Shown here: one piece after another, positions 1-9,144 of the stretch
How the letters are laid out: every line of letters begins with the position of its first letter
How positions within the stretch are numbered: position 1 is the first letter of the stretch
From: Tectiglobus sp965215755
Lineage (GTDB): Bacteria; Pseudomonadota; Alphaproteobacteria; Rhizobiales; Hyphomicrobiaceae
DNA: 64,000 nucleotides
Reading direction: 5' to 3'
Assembly (NCBI GenBank): GCA_965215755.1
Contig: OZ244119.1
Coordinates: 2,418,001 to 2,482,000 of the forward strand
Notes under the pieces: generated by a model
What the model saw: only the letters and a program-made list of their open reading frames with translations
What the model was told of the DNA's origin: nothing
Databases searched by the model: none
Program-made: the position numbers and the translations under genes

Positions 1-995
1 TCAATATCGACCATCGAGTACTGGCCGTAGGGACGAGCATCGGTCAGGACCGGGACCACGTTTTGGGACAGATGGTTGAACTCTTCCGGGGTCATGATGT
101 CTTTCCAGAAATCAGCGTAGCCGGCAGCGCGGGCGATCTCTGGTGTGTGCAGTGTGACGTTGGTCGAACCGCCGATAGCCATCGCAGTGATCAACGCATT
201 GCGGATCGAGTCTGGCCCGACGATGTCGCGAGGGCACGTGTTGCTGTCAATCATGCCTTTCAGGTAGTCGACGAGTTCACCCGGGAATGCTTCCAAGCGG
301 CGCGGATCTTCTGATGGTGGTGCCACCATGTGCAAAGGCTGCATGCCGACGACGCCGATGAAAGTTTGCATCGTATTATACGTGAACATGCCGCCGCAGC
401 TGCCATAGCCAGGGCAGGCGGCGCAGGCGATGCGTTCGCGGTGTTCCGGGTCCTGGTGGCCGGCTGCCTGATAGGCGCTGACGATGTCGAGAGGCTCATT
501 GGATTTCGGGTCTTGGCCTGGGCGGATCGGTCCGTCGGACATGATGATCGACGGACGATTGTGCTCAAGTAGAGCTGCGAGCGTGCCGACCGGAGGTTTG
601 TCACAGGCAACAACCGCGATGGTACCCTCAAGGCCACTTGCGCTCAGATGTTCGCAGATGCTGTCGTGCGTCACTTCACGGCCAATCAGCGAATAGCGCA
701 TTTCGCGTGTGCCGTTGCGGATGCCATCAGAGGTCGCGACTGTGTATTCCGGTTGGACGAGGCGCATCGGCATCTTGCCGTCTTCGCGGCCCATACGACC
801 AAGCAGGCAGTCATGAATAGCCTCGACCTTGGCCTGGACGCCCATATAGCACTGGCTGTCGCCCTTGTTGCCGATCACGCCCACGGAAGGCTCATGAATG
901 AGATCGGTGTCTGTTCCGAGTACGCGAGCAATACCGACGGTTTGCGCGGTGCGGCCTGGGTGGTTGTCGATCAGGACGGTTCTCGAATTCGACAC
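1..995 (-). CDS. IlvD/Edd family dehydratase (3' end outside window)
   Basis: This is the N-terminal 331 codons of a dehydratase of the dihydroxy-acid / 6-phosphogluconate / sugar-acid dehydratase family; the C-terminal part lies beyond base 1. These enzymes remove water from 2,3-dihydroxy acids using an Fe-S cluster. The three positions that carry cluster cysteines in the family are present: Cys49 (GDSQCYMG), Cys131 (CDKPPVG) and Cys200 (CPGYGSCGGMFT). The conserved SDGIRNGTREMR stretch lies near residue 90. The start is a GTG at 993-995 preceded by GAGGAGAA; I see no competing ATG. It lies downstream of the ThDP enzyme gene on the same strand (176-base gap), with an SMP-30 lactonase gene beyond. 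Known family: DHAD and aldonate dehydratases. Inference: the neighbours favour sugar-acid dehydration over branched-chain amino-acid synthesis, but the substrate cannot be read from sequence. Confidence 0.9.
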   Translation of the reverse strand, partial: MSNSRTVLIDNHPGRTAQTVGIARVLGTDTDLIHEPSVGVIGNKGDSQCYMGVQAKVEAIHDCLLGRMGREDGKMPMRLVQPEYTVATSDGIRNGTREMRYSLIGREVTHDSICEHLSASGLEGTIAVVACDKPPVGTLAALLEHNRPSIIMSDGPIRPGQDPKSNEPLDIVSAYQAAGHQDPEHRERIACAACPGYGSCGGMFTYNTMQTFIGVVGMQPLHMVAPPSEDPRRLEAFPGELVDYLKGMIDSNTCPRDIVGPDSIRNALITAMAIGGSTNVTLHTPEIARAAGYADFWKDIMTPEEFNHLSQNVVPVLTDARPYGQYSMVDI

Positions 996-1171
996 GGTCG
1001 TCTTCTCCTCAGTATTTTGTCCGTGGTGCGGAATGAAGCCTTCAGTGCCGCCAATAATGGCAAAATGGCACTGATCCCGGGCTTTATGGCCGGAAGCCTA
1101 TCGGTGCGCAAGTCAGGAGATATGCTTATTGCTGGCAACACCAGGCGAATGGAATGGTCGCCAGCTGATGA

Positions 1172-2803
1172 TTATTGGCGAGAGACCTCGACCTCCTTGC
1201 ATGTAATGAACTCCAGCAGTGCCGGCTGCCCCGCCTCCGTCGCAGCGATGCCGCGCTTGATCGCTGCCGCGATGTCGCCCGGTTCGGTGACGCGTTCACC
1301 ATACCCTCCGAAGGCGCGGGCCATAGCCGCATAGTCCCCGGAAATGTCCGTTGAACGGTACTTTTCGGTCGATACCGGCATGACCTTGAGTTCTATCGCC
1401 ATGGAGAAATTGTTGAGCAGGATCGATAGGATCGGAATTCGTTCTCGGACCGCGGTTTCGAAATCCATGCCTGTAAAACCGATCGCCGCATCACCCCAGA
1501 CGTTGATACACAACTTGTCGGGACAGGCGAGCTTGGCGCCCATTGCAAGGCCGAGGCCGTAGCCCAGTTGCGTAGTCTTGCCCCAGCCGAGATAGGACAA
1601 CGGTGTCGTCGACTTCCAGAATGGTGTGAGCTGGTCGCGCGGGCTGCCGGCATCATGCGTGATGATGGTATTGGCGACATCAACGGTCTTCTGAAGTTCC
1701 CATAGCACGCGGTAGGGATTTAATGGGGCTGTGTCGGCTTCCAGCTTCGGTAGCCATTCGGCCATCCATGTATCATTGGTGGCTTTAATCTCCTCGGCGA
1801 TAGGAGTGGCATCGCGCGGCGATTTGATGTGCTTGCCGAGGGCTGCAAGGAGTGCGTCGAGAGTGAGTGCAGCATCGCCGACCAGGCCGACTTCGATCGG
1901 CACATCCTTGCCAAGGTCCATGGGATCAATCGTGGCGTGAATGATGCGCTTGCCCTTGGGCATCTTTACGCAGAAATTAGACTCGGTGAAGCTGCAGCCG
2001 ATGCCAATGATGACGTCGGCATTGTCAAGAAACGTGCGCACCTGACGGGGCATCGCAAGGCCGCCAGCGCCAAGGCTCAGCGGATGCGTTTCTGGAAAGG
2101 CGCTCTTGCCTTCGAGGCTGGTGCAGACCGGCGCGGCTAGCAACTCAGCCAGTTCTTTCAGCTGCGGCCAGGCCTTGGCGTAGTGCACACCCTGACCGGC
2201 GTAAATCACCGGGCGCTTGGCTGTAGCCAGCATATCGGCAGCACGAGTTACATCTGCAGTATCAGGGCCGAAGCGAGTTGACGTTGCCGGTGTGTAGTCG
2301 AGTTCGACATCCGGCATTTCCTCCATCAGAAGATCAGTTGGAAGCTCGACGAGGACTGGTCCGCCGCGGCCATTCCGCAAGCGCATAAAGGCGCGCCGCA
2401 TGACATTGGCCAGTTCAGCTGCGGAGGTGACAGGCTCAGCTGATTTGGTGATCGACTCCATCGACCGTGTGGAATTGAAATTAGGATGCACGTGGGCCAG
2501 ACGTCTCGGATAACCCATCGGTAGGACCAGCAACGGCACGGACTCGCCGTAAGCCTGGGCAACACCGCCGAACGCGTTCTCGGCACCGGGGCCATGCTGC
2601 ATGGCGAAAACGCCAATCTTCTCACCCGATGACAACCGGGACATGGCATCGGCCATGTGCAGACCGATGCGTTCCTGGCGAACGATGATTGGGCGTATGT
2701 CGAGGTGGGCGGCGTACTCCAGCACATGGTTGACAGGGTAACCGATAATGCACTCGATCCCTTCGCGCTTGAGGATCTCGGAAATAGCTTCAACGACTTT
2801 CAT
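1172..2803 (-). CDS. Thiamine-diphosphate enzyme, acetolactate synthase large-subunit-like
   Basis: A 543-residue ThDP-dependent enzyme with the usual three-domain order of the acetolactate synthase / benzoylformate decarboxylase superfamily. The N-terminal pyrimidine-binding domain carries the catalytic Glu (VRQERIGLHMAD, Glu44). A central domain follows, then the C-terminal pyrophosphate-binding domain with WGDAAIGFTG and a downstream NNFSM (about residues 435-470), the metal/ThDP motif with Ala in place of the usual second Gly. The start is an ATG preceded by GGGGAAAAGCA. No small regulatory ACT subunit is adjacent, which argues against a biosynthetic acetolactate synthase. It sits between an SMP-30 lactonase gene (73 bases upstream) and the IlvD-like gene, so the three may form one catabolic operon. 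The exact reaction (decarboxylase, carboligase or lyase) is unknown. Confidence 0.85.
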   Translation of the reverse strand: MKVVEAISEILKREGIECIIGYPVNHVLEYAAHLDIRPIIVRQERIGLHMADAMSRLSSGEKIGVFAMQHGPGAENAFGGVAQAYGESVPLLVLPMGYPRRLAHVHPNFNSTRSMESITKSAEPVTSAAELANVMRRAFMRLRNGRGGPVLVELPTDLLMEEMPDVELDYTPATSTRFGPDTADVTRAADMLATAKRPVIYAGQGVHYAKAWPQLKELAELLAAPVCTSLEGKSAFPETHPLSLGAGGLAMPRQVRTFLDNADVIIGIGCSFTESNFCVKMPKGKRIIHATIDPMDLGKDVPIEVGLVGDAALTLDALLAALGKHIKSPRDATPIAEEIKATNDTWMAEWLPKLEADTAPLNPYRVLWELQKTVDVANTIITHDAGSPRDQLTPFWKSTTPLSYLGWGKTTQLGYGLGLAMGAKLACPDKLCINVWGDAAIGFTGMDFETAVRERIPILSILLNNFSMAIELKVMPVSTEKYRSTDISGDYAAMARAFGGYGERVTEPGDIAAAIKRGIAATEAGQPALLEFITCKEVEVSRQ

Positions 2804-2875
2804 TGCTTTTCCCCATTGTCGTTCGCGTTGGAGTTCCTGTGGTCGTGTCCCACTGGTCGGTGCTGAATTGATGGC

Positions 2876-3724
2876 TCAGAAGGCAACCTGTGCTGGTGTC
2901 AGTCGTAGGCCGGGCACATCGACCCGCATTCGATAGACCGTGCCGCAGTTTTCATGCGGTCCACCGCGTGAACCGGTGACGATGTAAAGATCCCGTAAGT
3001 CGTCTCCGCCAAAGCAGAGTGATGTCACCATCGGCAAAGGAACTGCAATATCTTCTCGATGATTACCGTCTGCGTTGTAGACTGCGACGCGGCTGCCGTG
3101 GGCATCTGCAACCCAGACCGAGCCATCGCTTGCAACCTTGAGGCCGTCCGCCACGCCATCCGTGCCAAGCGAGGCAAATTCCTGCCAGGGTGAGAGAGTG
3201 CCGTCATCCTGGACATCATAGACCCGAATAACCTGGCCGCGGGCATCACTATGGTAGAGGCGACGACCATCAGGCGAGAAACCAAGGCCGTTGGTCAGCA
3301 TGATACCATCTGAGACCTGCTGCACGCTGCCGTCGAGGTCGATCATGTAGAGATTGCCCGGCACAGGCGCCTCTTTGGCAAAGACCTTGAATGCGAGTGA
3401 TCCAACGTAGATGCGACCGTGCTGATCGGTGGTTAGATCGTTGAAGCCAGTGGCATTGTTCGCTGTCGCCTGATCCAGGAACGTGTGGGTGGTATCATCA
3501 TTGAGGCCGACGTAGGCAATGTCGCGGCCGCCAACGACCAGCCCGCCTGCTGCATGAAGTGCCATGCCGCCTATGCCTCGTCGTTTCGGGACGACCTGGC
3601 TGACCTGGTCCGAGCGGTCGAGCAGGAAAACGCCGCCATTGATGACGTCACTGAAATAGAGGCCTTGGGATGCATCCCAGACCGGACCTTCGATGAGGCC
3701 GTAGCCGGTGGCGATTTCCTCCAT
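2876..3724 (-). CDS. SMP-30/gluconolactonase-like protein
   Basis: A 282-residue six-bladed beta-propeller of the SMP-30/gluconolactonase/LRE family, whose members are metal-dependent lactonases. Visible family marks: GLIEGPVWDASQGLYFSDV at the N-terminus (the metal-ligand Glu lies in EGP), NDLTTDQHGRIYVGS near the middle, TNGLGFSPDGRRLYHSD, and DGSVWVAD near residue 230. A longer frame runs upstream, but the ATG at 3722-3724 has AAAGGAG at good spacing and begins at the conserved MEEIATGYGLIEGP, so I chose it. It heads a minus-strand run with the ThDP and IlvD/Edd genes. In sugar-acid pathways a lactonase acts just before an aldonate dehydratase, which fits this neighbourhood; that link is inferred. 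Confidence 0.85.
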   Translation of the reverse strand: MEEIATGYGLIEGPVWDASQGLYFSDVINGGVFLLDRSDQVSQVVPKRRGIGGMALHAAGGLVVGGRDIAYVGLNDDTTHTFLDQATANNATGFNDLTTDQHGRIYVGSLAFKVFAKEAPVPGNLYMIDLDGSVQQVSDGIMLTNGLGFSPDGRRLYHSDARGQVIRVYDVQDDGTLSPWQEFASLGTDGVADGLKVASDGSVWVADAHGSRVAVYNADGNHREDIAVPLPMVTSLCFGGDDLRDLYIVTGSRGGPHENCGTVYRMRVDVPGLRLTPAQVAF

Positions 3725-3967
3725 GGTGTTCTCCTTTTGGATTACATTACCGCCGACCAGGAGATGAGTACTGCTGGGGTGCCGGTTATCATAGGGCTGA
3801 TGTTCGATTGATCGGCTGGTCCGGCAGCAGCTCTTGCAATCTCGGCAGCTTGCTGACACCAATCATTTCAATGAAGCAGTCCCGACGACGCTACCCTCGT
3901 CTCTGTTTGGCAAAGGCGCTAGGATACTGCTGAAATCTACAACCAACGTGAGGCTGAGCCCGTTACA

Positions 3968-5041
3968 ATGGAACATCTGGATGATCTGAGTAGCAAGAGC
4001 GCCCCGCAGGAGACCGATGACGCCGGACCATTAGATCACGTGTCCAGCGATCAGGGGCGCAGAAATGTCGGCGGTCTGCGGCATGACTGGACTGCCGACG
4101 AGATCCTTGAAGTCCTGCAAACGCCATTGATCGAACTCGTGCATCGCGCACAGACAATTCATAAGCAGTACCATCCGGAAAATACTGTGCAGCTGGCCAG
4201 TCTGCTGTCGATCAAAACTGGCGCCTGTCCGGAAGATTGCAAGTACTGCCCGCAATCAGCGCATTACACGAAGGAAACGGGGCTGCAGCGCGAAAAACTC
4301 ATGCAGACCGAGAAGGTTCTGGAAGCTGCGCAAGCCGCCAAAGATGCCGGTGCGACGCGTTTCTGCATGGGTGCTGCATGGCGTGAAGTGCGCGAAGGGG
4401 CGGATTTCGATCAGGTCGTCGATATGGTGCAGGGTGTAACAGACATGGGCATGGAAGCCTGCGTCACGCTTGGCATGCTGAATGAGAAACAAGCGCAACG
4501 GCTGGCTGATGCCGGGCTGAAAGCGTACAACCATAACCTGGACACCAGTCCGGAATTCTACGACCAGATCATTACAACGCGAACCTATGATGAGCGCCTC
4601 GATACAATCGCAAACGTCCGCGCTGCCGGGATTACAGTTTGTTCGGGCGGTATTATTGGAATGGGAGAATCGGAATGGGACCGCGCACGCATGCTGCAGG
4701 TTCTGGCCAACCTTGATCCGCATCCGGAAAGCGTTCCGATCAATGCTCTTGTCGCTGTGCCCGGTACGCCGCTTGGCAATCGTGATCCCGTAGATCCGCT
4801 CGACCTTGTGCGCATGATCGCGACGGCACGCGTTGTGATGCCGGCATCGCGCGTGCGCCTGTCCGCCGGCCGCCGACGCCTGTCCCAGGAAGCTCAGGTG
4901 CTGTGTCTGATGGCAGGGGCGAATTCGTTTTTCTACGGCGACAAGCTGCTGACAACAGATAACAATGACGCCAGCGATGATATGGCGATGGTAGCAGCGG
5001 CTGGTCTACAAACAGAAAAAGCCGGAGCCTCAGCAGAGTAA
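3968..5041 (+). CDS. bioB: Biotin synthase
   Basis: Radical-SAM biotin synthase, inserting sulfur into dethiobiotin in the last step of biotin synthesis. The 357-residue protein has the radical-SAM cluster motif CPEDCKYC (Cys87, Cys91, Cys94) followed by PQSAHY. It also has the family blocks RFCMGAAWR, YNHNLDTSPEFY, CSGGIIGMGE and the Arg-containing RVRLSAGRRRL that ligates the second, [2Fe-2S] cluster region. The N-terminus has about 35 extra residues rich in Asp, Ser and Gly before the conserved HDWTADEI. It is slightly longer than most BioB proteins. Only six bases separate its stop from the start of a biotin-dependent carboxyltransferase gene, and a biotin carrier gene follows. This is a natural grouping of cofactor synthesis with cofactor use, but no other bio genes are in the window. 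Confidence 0.97.
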   Translation: MEHLDDLSSKSAPQETDDAGPLDHVSSDQGRRNVGGLRHDWTADEILEVLQTPLIELVHRAQTIHKQYHPENTVQLASLLSIKTGACPEDCKYCPQSAHYTKETGLQREKLMQTEKVLEAAQAAKDAGATRFCMGAAWREVREGADFDQVVDMVQGVTDMGMEACVTLGMLNEKQAQRLADAGLKAYNHNLDTSPEFYDQIITTRTYDERLDTIANVRAAGITVCSGGIIGMGESEWDRARMLQVLANLDPHPESVPINALVAVPGTPLGNRDPVDPLDLVRMIATARVVMPASRVRLSAGRRRLSQEAQVLCLMAGANSFFYGDKLLTTDNNDASDDMAMVAAAGLQTEKAGASAE

Positions 5042-5047
5042 CGCCGC

Positions 5048-6595
5048 ATGAGTTGGAAAGACGAAGTCGACAAGATTTATCAGCGCCGTGAACTCGCAAA
5101 GGAACAAGGCGGAGAGCAGGCGATTGCGGCTCAGCATCGCCGTGGCCGCCTGACCGTTCGGGAGCGCATTGATGCAGTGCTGGACGATGGCTCGTTCGAT
5201 GAAGTTGGAATGGGTGCGGGCGAGTCCGAACTCGACGAAGATGGCAATATTAAAGAGTTCGCGCCGGCCAATTTTGTTCTGGGGTTCGGCAAAATCGACG
5301 GACGGCGGGTCGTCGTTGGCGGTGAAGATTTTACACTTAAGGGCGGATCGCCATCGCCAGCAGGATTGCGCAAAAGCGTTTACACCGAGCAGCTGGCCGT
5401 CAAGCACCGCGTGCCTCTCATCCGTCTGCATGAAGGTGCCGGCGGTAGCGTTGGCAAGCCAAAGACCAAAACGCTGAGCGCGCCGGTGTTTGAACCGGCG
5501 CGGTTCCGTTCGGTGGCGCAGGCGATGGCCAGTGTCCCTGTGGCAAGTGCCGCAATGGGAGCTGTCGCCGGACTGCCGGCAGGTCGACTGGTCGCGTCGC
5601 ACTTCTCAGTGATGTCGAAGAAGACCGCTCAGATCCTGATTGCAGGACCGGCAGTTGTTGAAAGAGCCATGGGCGAGAAACTCACCAAGGATGAGCTTGG
5701 TGGTCCCAACGTGCACACCAAAAACGGAACTGTCGACAATGCCAGCGAGGACGAAGGCGAAGCCTTCGAGCAAATTCGCCAGTTTCTGAGCTATCTGCCT
5801 TCGCATGTGTGGGAACTCGCACCGGTGGCCAGTTGTGACGATCCTGTTGAGCGGCGCGAGGACGCACTACTTGATATTGTGCCACGCGATCGGCGGCGCG
5901 CCTTCGACATGCGCCGATTGCTGTCAATGGTTCTTGATCAAGGATCGTTCTTTGAGATGGGGCGTGGCTACGGGCGCAGCCAGATCACCGGTCTTGCACG
6001 CATGAATGGTCAGCCTGTTGGCATTTGGGCGAATGATGGACGTCATCTCGCAGGCGCTATGACAGCAGACGGTGCCCAGAAGGCACGGCGCTTCATTGAG
6101 ATGTGTGAGGTCTTTCATCTCCCGATTCTGAGCTTTGTTGATGAGCCGGGTTTCATGATCGGATCACAATCTGAGAAAGCTGCCACGATCCGTCATGGTG
6201 CCAACACGGTTCTCACCGCCGCGATGACGAACGTGCCATGGGCCTCGATTATGATCCGACGCTCATTTGGCGTGGCGCAGGTAGCGCACTACGGTCCTGA
6301 GGCCTATGTGCTGGCATGGCCTTCGGCGGAAACAGGGCCGCTGCCTGTAGAAGGCGGAGTTGCCGTGGCTTATCATCGCCAGATCGCACAGGCTGCGGAT
6401 CCGGAAGCCAAGCGTCGCGAATTGGAAGACCAGCTGGCGGCGAAACAATCGCCGTTCCCGAGGGCGGAAGCGTTCTCGGTTCATGAGTTGATTGATCCAC
6501 GCGAGACACGGCCAATGCTGTGCCGTTGGATCGACCGGGTGCAGCCGCTGCTACCGCAGCTGCTGGGACAGGCGCAGTTTTATATCCGGCCTTAG
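5048..6595 (+). CDS. Acyl-CoA carboxylase carboxyltransferase subunit
   Basis: A 515-residue carboxyltransferase of the propionyl-CoA / methylmalonyl-CoA carboxylase beta family (two crotonase-fold domains). The N-terminal half has GRLTVRERIDAVLDDGSFDE, HEGAGGSVGK and LGGPNVHTKNGTVDNASEDE. The C-terminal half has LSFVDEPGFMIGSQSE and SIMIRRSFGVAQVAHYGPEAY. The length matches stand-alone beta subunits. It starts six bases after bioB and is followed 33 bases later by a small biotin carrier, so the pair probably forms a carboxylase or decarboxylase. No biotin carboxylase (ATP-grasp) subunit is present here. It must be encoded elsewhere, or the enzyme is a transcarboxylase or decarboxylase that does not need one. 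The acyl-CoA substrate cannot be assigned from sequence. Confidence 0.9.
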   Translation: MSWKDEVDKIYQRRELAKEQGGEQAIAAQHRRGRLTVRERIDAVLDDGSFDEVGMGAGESELDEDGNIKEFAPANFVLGFGKIDGRRVVVGGEDFTLKGGSPSPAGLRKSVYTEQLAVKHRVPLIRLHEGAGGSVGKPKTKTLSAPVFEPARFRSVAQAMASVPVASAAMGAVAGLPAGRLVASHFSVMSKKTAQILIAGPAVVERAMGEKLTKDELGGPNVHTKNGTVDNASEDEGEAFEQIRQFLSYLPSHVWELAPVASCDDPVERREDALLDIVPRDRRRAFDMRRLLSMVLDQGSFFEMGRGYGRSQITGLARMNGQPVGIWANDGRHLAGAMTADGAQKARRFIEMCEVFHLPILSFVDEPGFMIGSQSEKAATIRHGANTVLTAAMTNVPWASIMIRRSFGVAQVAHYGPEAYVLAWPSAETGPLPVEGGVAVAYHRQIAQAADPEAKRRELEDQLAAKQSPFPRAEAFSVHELIDPRETRPMLCRWIDRVQPLLPQLLGQAQFYIRP

Positions 6596-6628
6596 TCGGT
6601 GACATTTGAGAATTTGGGGGAGCAAACA

Positions 6629-6844
6629 ATGGCGACGAACATCAAGCTTGAAACCGGTGGTTCCGTTTGGAAGCTGCTTGTTGATGAGGGTGAAGAGGTC
6701 AAGGCCGGGCAGCAACTCTTCATTCTTGAAGTGATGAAGATGGAAGTGCCCTATGACGCGCCTTGCGATGGTACGATCTCCGAATTGCACATTGCCGAAG
6801 GTGATGCCGTGCAGGAAGATCAGCTTGCAATGGTGATTGATTAG
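6629..6844 (+). CDS. Stand-alone biotin/lipoyl carrier protein
   Basis: A 71-residue protein consisting of one biotinyl/lipoyl-attachment domain. The modified lysine is Lys37 in EVMKMEVP; the Met-Lys-Met context is that of biotin rather than lipoate. The paired Gly-containing loops at each end of the fold are visible (LVDEGEEVKAGQ and IAEGDAVQEDQ). The ATG at 6629 follows GGGGGAG; upstream in-frame codons lack a comparable ribosome-binding site. It directly follows the carboxyltransferase gene and is probably its carboxybiotin donor. The domain is usually fused to a biotin carboxylase or an alpha subunit, so a separate carrier is less common, though known. Confidence 0.9.
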   Translation: MATNIKLETGGSVWKLLVDEGEEVKAGQQLFILEVMKMEVPYDAPCDGTISELHIAEGDAVQEDQLAMVID

Positions 6845-6948
6845 GACGCTTTGCAGCTATCGCCGCTGTTCTGTCGGCGATCGACGGACGATTAAAGTGG
6901 CGCCTGTTTGTTGTCCGAAGCAGTGTTTTCTGGAAGATCGAAATGTCA

Positions 6949-6974
6949 CCTCTCACACAGTGTGTTTCGAGAGG
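6949..6974. terminator. Possible hairpin between convergent genes
   Basis: CCTCTC pairs with GAGAGG across a 14-base spacer that itself contains CACACAGTGTG. It lies in the 222-base gap between the converging biotin-carrier and gamma-glutamyltransferase genes. There is no clear T-tract on either side, so a terminator role is only suggested by position. Nothing else is visible in this gap. Confidence 0.3.
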
Positions 6975-7066
6975 CTCGTGGATGCCTGGCTGCGCAGGCA
7001 AGACGAACGAGGCGGTGGCGGGTATTAGGTGTTTGGCCGGTCTTTTCGGGTGCGTTCGAGGCGTCG

Positions 7067-8677
7067 TCAGACCTCGAGAACCATGCCGTCGGTTGCCGGA
7101 TCTGCGCCGCCGTCGAGGATACCGTCTTTGATGCGGATCGCATGCACCCAGCCGAAGTTATAGCTTACAGGATGCCGGAAGGTTGGGTAGCCCTGAGCAA
7201 CGAGGTCTTGTTCGGTTGACCTGAGAATCCGGTTGGTGAGTTCGATGATATTCGACGTTGCGGCAATGCGTGGTGCCGAGATGGCTTCTTGTGCATTCAT
7301 GCCAAAGTCCAAAACATTCAACATGACCTGAAGGTTGCCCATCGTGATGTAGGTTGCGCCGGGTGCGCCAAGAACCAGCATTGGCTTGTCGCCTTCGAAC
7401 ACGATCGTCGGCGATACGGCAGTGAAACGGGCTTTGCCAGGCGCCAATGAACCCGAGCGACCAGGGCGCGGATCGAAAACCGTCATGGCTCCATTATACA
7501 TGAATCCAAGACTATCGGTGACCACGCCCGACGGCTGACCCAACGTATGAGTCATGGTTATACAATTGCCGTCAGAGTCGACAACTGTGACCTGAGTCGT
7601 GTTCTTGCTCTCTTGGCCGCCGTTGTTGAGCCGTTCAACATTGGCTTTCTGGCCGCGTTTAATCTTATCTGCTTGTTCGGCGGCATAGGCCTTCGACGTC
7701 AACTCCTCCATTGGGACATCATAAAATTTTGGATCGCCGACCTTCGTGTCCTTGTCGATCGTTGCAATCTTCATCGCTTCGGCGACGATGCGAATGTATT
7801 CCGGGCTGTTGTGGCCAATGGCAGCGAGATCGAAGTTCTCAAGGATATTGAGCATTTCAATCAGCATGACACCGCCGCCGGGTGGGTGGTTGGTGGCGAT
7901 GTGGTGGCCGCGATAGGTTCCCCACAGGGGAGCGGTTTCCTCAGACGCGCAGTTGGCGAGGTCCTCATGAGAGATGAGACCGTTGTGAGCCTCCATGTCG
8001 GCCACAATCGCTTGGGCGATGTCGCCACTGTAAAAGTCGTCAACACCGTGTTCGGCAATGCGGCGCAGAGTTCTGCCCATATCCGGGTTTTTGAGAACGT
8101 CACCGATTGCTAGAACGCTGCCATCGTCCTTGCAGTAGATTTTGCGTGTTGCCGGCAGTTTGTTGACCATGGTGATGTTGGCATCGCGACCGGCGACGGG
8201 CGGTATGTTCCAGAATTCACTCATGTGCGGGCGGACCTTGAATCCACCTTCGGCAAAGTCGATTGCCGGAGAAAGGAGTTCTGCCATGGACTTGGTGCCG
8301 AAGCGCTTGAGAACCTCATCGAAGGCTGCCAACGACCGCGGTGTTGTGATGGCACCGTAGCCGAATTCATTGACGCGTCCCTTTAGAATGAACCCCCAGC
8401 CGTCGAGGGCTTCGTGCTCGATGAGGTGCTCCCACATGTCGGCCCGGGTGGCCAATGGCGAGCGTCCGTGAAAGTCAAAAGTGGTGTGGATGCCGAGCTT
8501 GGGGAGGTAGAGCTGAATGTTACCAAATCCAGCTATCCCACACATTTGTGGGTCAACGACTGTCTGGGTCAGTGCGCAGGCGATCGCTGCATCGACGGCG
8601 TTTCCGCCCGCGCGCAGTACGTCGGCACCGACTTCGACGGCCTCTGGCTGTGGTGCCGTGATCATCCCATGGGTCAT
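7067..8677 (-). CDS. ggt: Gamma-glutamyltransferase
   Basis: A 536-residue Ntn-hydrolase of the gamma-glutamyltranspeptidase family, which cleaves gamma-glutamyl amides such as glutathione and self-processes at a threonine. The predicted processing site and nucleophile is Thr360 in NTTQVTVVD, followed by GNCITMTHTLGQ. N-terminal family features include GGNAVDAAIACALTQTVVDP and GIAGFGN. A glycine-rich region (APGATYITMGNLQ) lies near the C-terminus. The protein begins right at the catalytic domain with no recognisable signal peptide (MTHGMITAPQPEA), so it may be cytoplasmic, unlike the periplasmic E. coli enzyme. The stop is 25 bases short of nothing else on this strand; the membrane-protein gene 8702-9112 lies upstream and may be co-transcribed. 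A 5-oxoprolinase at 44.3 kb could complete a gamma-glutamyl route, which is inference. Confidence 0.93.
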   Translation of the reverse strand: MTHGMITAPQPEAVEVGADVLRAGGNAVDAAIACALTQTVVDPQMCGIAGFGNIQLYLPKLGIHTTFDFHGRSPLATRADMWEHLIEHEALDGWGFILKGRVNEFGYGAITTPRSLAAFDEVLKRFGTKSMAELLSPAIDFAEGGFKVRPHMSEFWNIPPVAGRDANITMVNKLPATRKIYCKDDGSVLAIGDVLKNPDMGRTLRRIAEHGVDDFYSGDIAQAIVADMEAHNGLISHEDLANCASEETAPLWGTYRGHHIATNHPPGGGVMLIEMLNILENFDLAAIGHNSPEYIRIVAEAMKIATIDKDTKVGDPKFYDVPMEELTSKAYAAEQADKIKRGQKANVERLNNGGQESKNTTQVTVVDSDGNCITMTHTLGQPSGVVTDSLGFMYNGAMTVFDPRPGRSGSLAPGKARFTAVSPTIVFEGDKPMLVLGAPGATYITMGNLQVMLNVLDFGMNAQEAISAPRIAATSNIIELTNRILRSTEQDLVAQGYPTFRHPVSYNFGWVHAIRIKDGILDGGADPATDGMVLEV

Positions 8678-8701
8678 GATGCTCTCCGAGTGACGGGCAA
8701 G

Positions 8702-9112
8702 CTATTCGCCTCGCCAGCGATAACCAAAGGTCATGTAAGCCAGTGCGAGATAGATTCCTCCAAAGGCGATGAAACCCAAAGCCGCGCTGGCTTCATACAG
8801 CGAAAGCCCTTGTAGAATGTCCGGGCGCAGGCCGCCAAAATTGACAATCCCTGTTGCCGTGGTGGACAGCTTGGCCCAGGCACGATCAGTCGACAGTAGG
8901 AGTTCGTGCAGTCCCCAGGTGATGGCACCCATGAACGTCAGTCCGGCGGTCAGGAGCAGAAATGTAATGAGACGTAGGGCAAACGGCGCACGTTTGAGGA
9001 ACAACCAAAGGCCGGCAATGTAGGCCGAGACCATGCCAAAACTGACGGACACGACAGATATGACAAGGCCCGTCAAACCGCCGCGCAGTACTAGGATTTC
9101 AGCTTCTGTCAT
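8702..9112 (-). CDS. Membrane protein of unknown function
   Basis: I do not recognise this 136-residue protein. Four hydrophobic segments are visible (about residues 10-35, 48-68, 95-115 and 110-130 by eye), with the C-terminus ending in basic residues (YRWRGE). The ATG at 9110-9112 has a run of G (GGGGGG) at suitable spacing. An ATG five codons upstream is also possible. It lies between the ferredoxin gene (32 bases upstream) and ggt (24 bases downstream) on the same strand, so it could be in an operon with either. No functional residues are apparent. Confidence 0.7.
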   Translation of the reverse strand: MTEAEILVLRGGLTGLVISVVSVSFGMVSAYIAGLWLFLKRAPFALRLITFLLLTAGLTFMGAITWGLHELLLSTDRAWAKLSTTATGIVNFGGLRPDILQGLSLYEASAALGFIAFGGIYLALAYMTFGYRWRGE

Positions 9113-9144
9113 ACGTGAGCCCCCCATTTGTCGTCGGATGTTGC

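Noticed and set aside
1172..2803. Calling the ThDP gene ilvB/ilvI
   Set aside because: No ACT-domain small subunit is adjacent and the gene context is sugar-acid-like.
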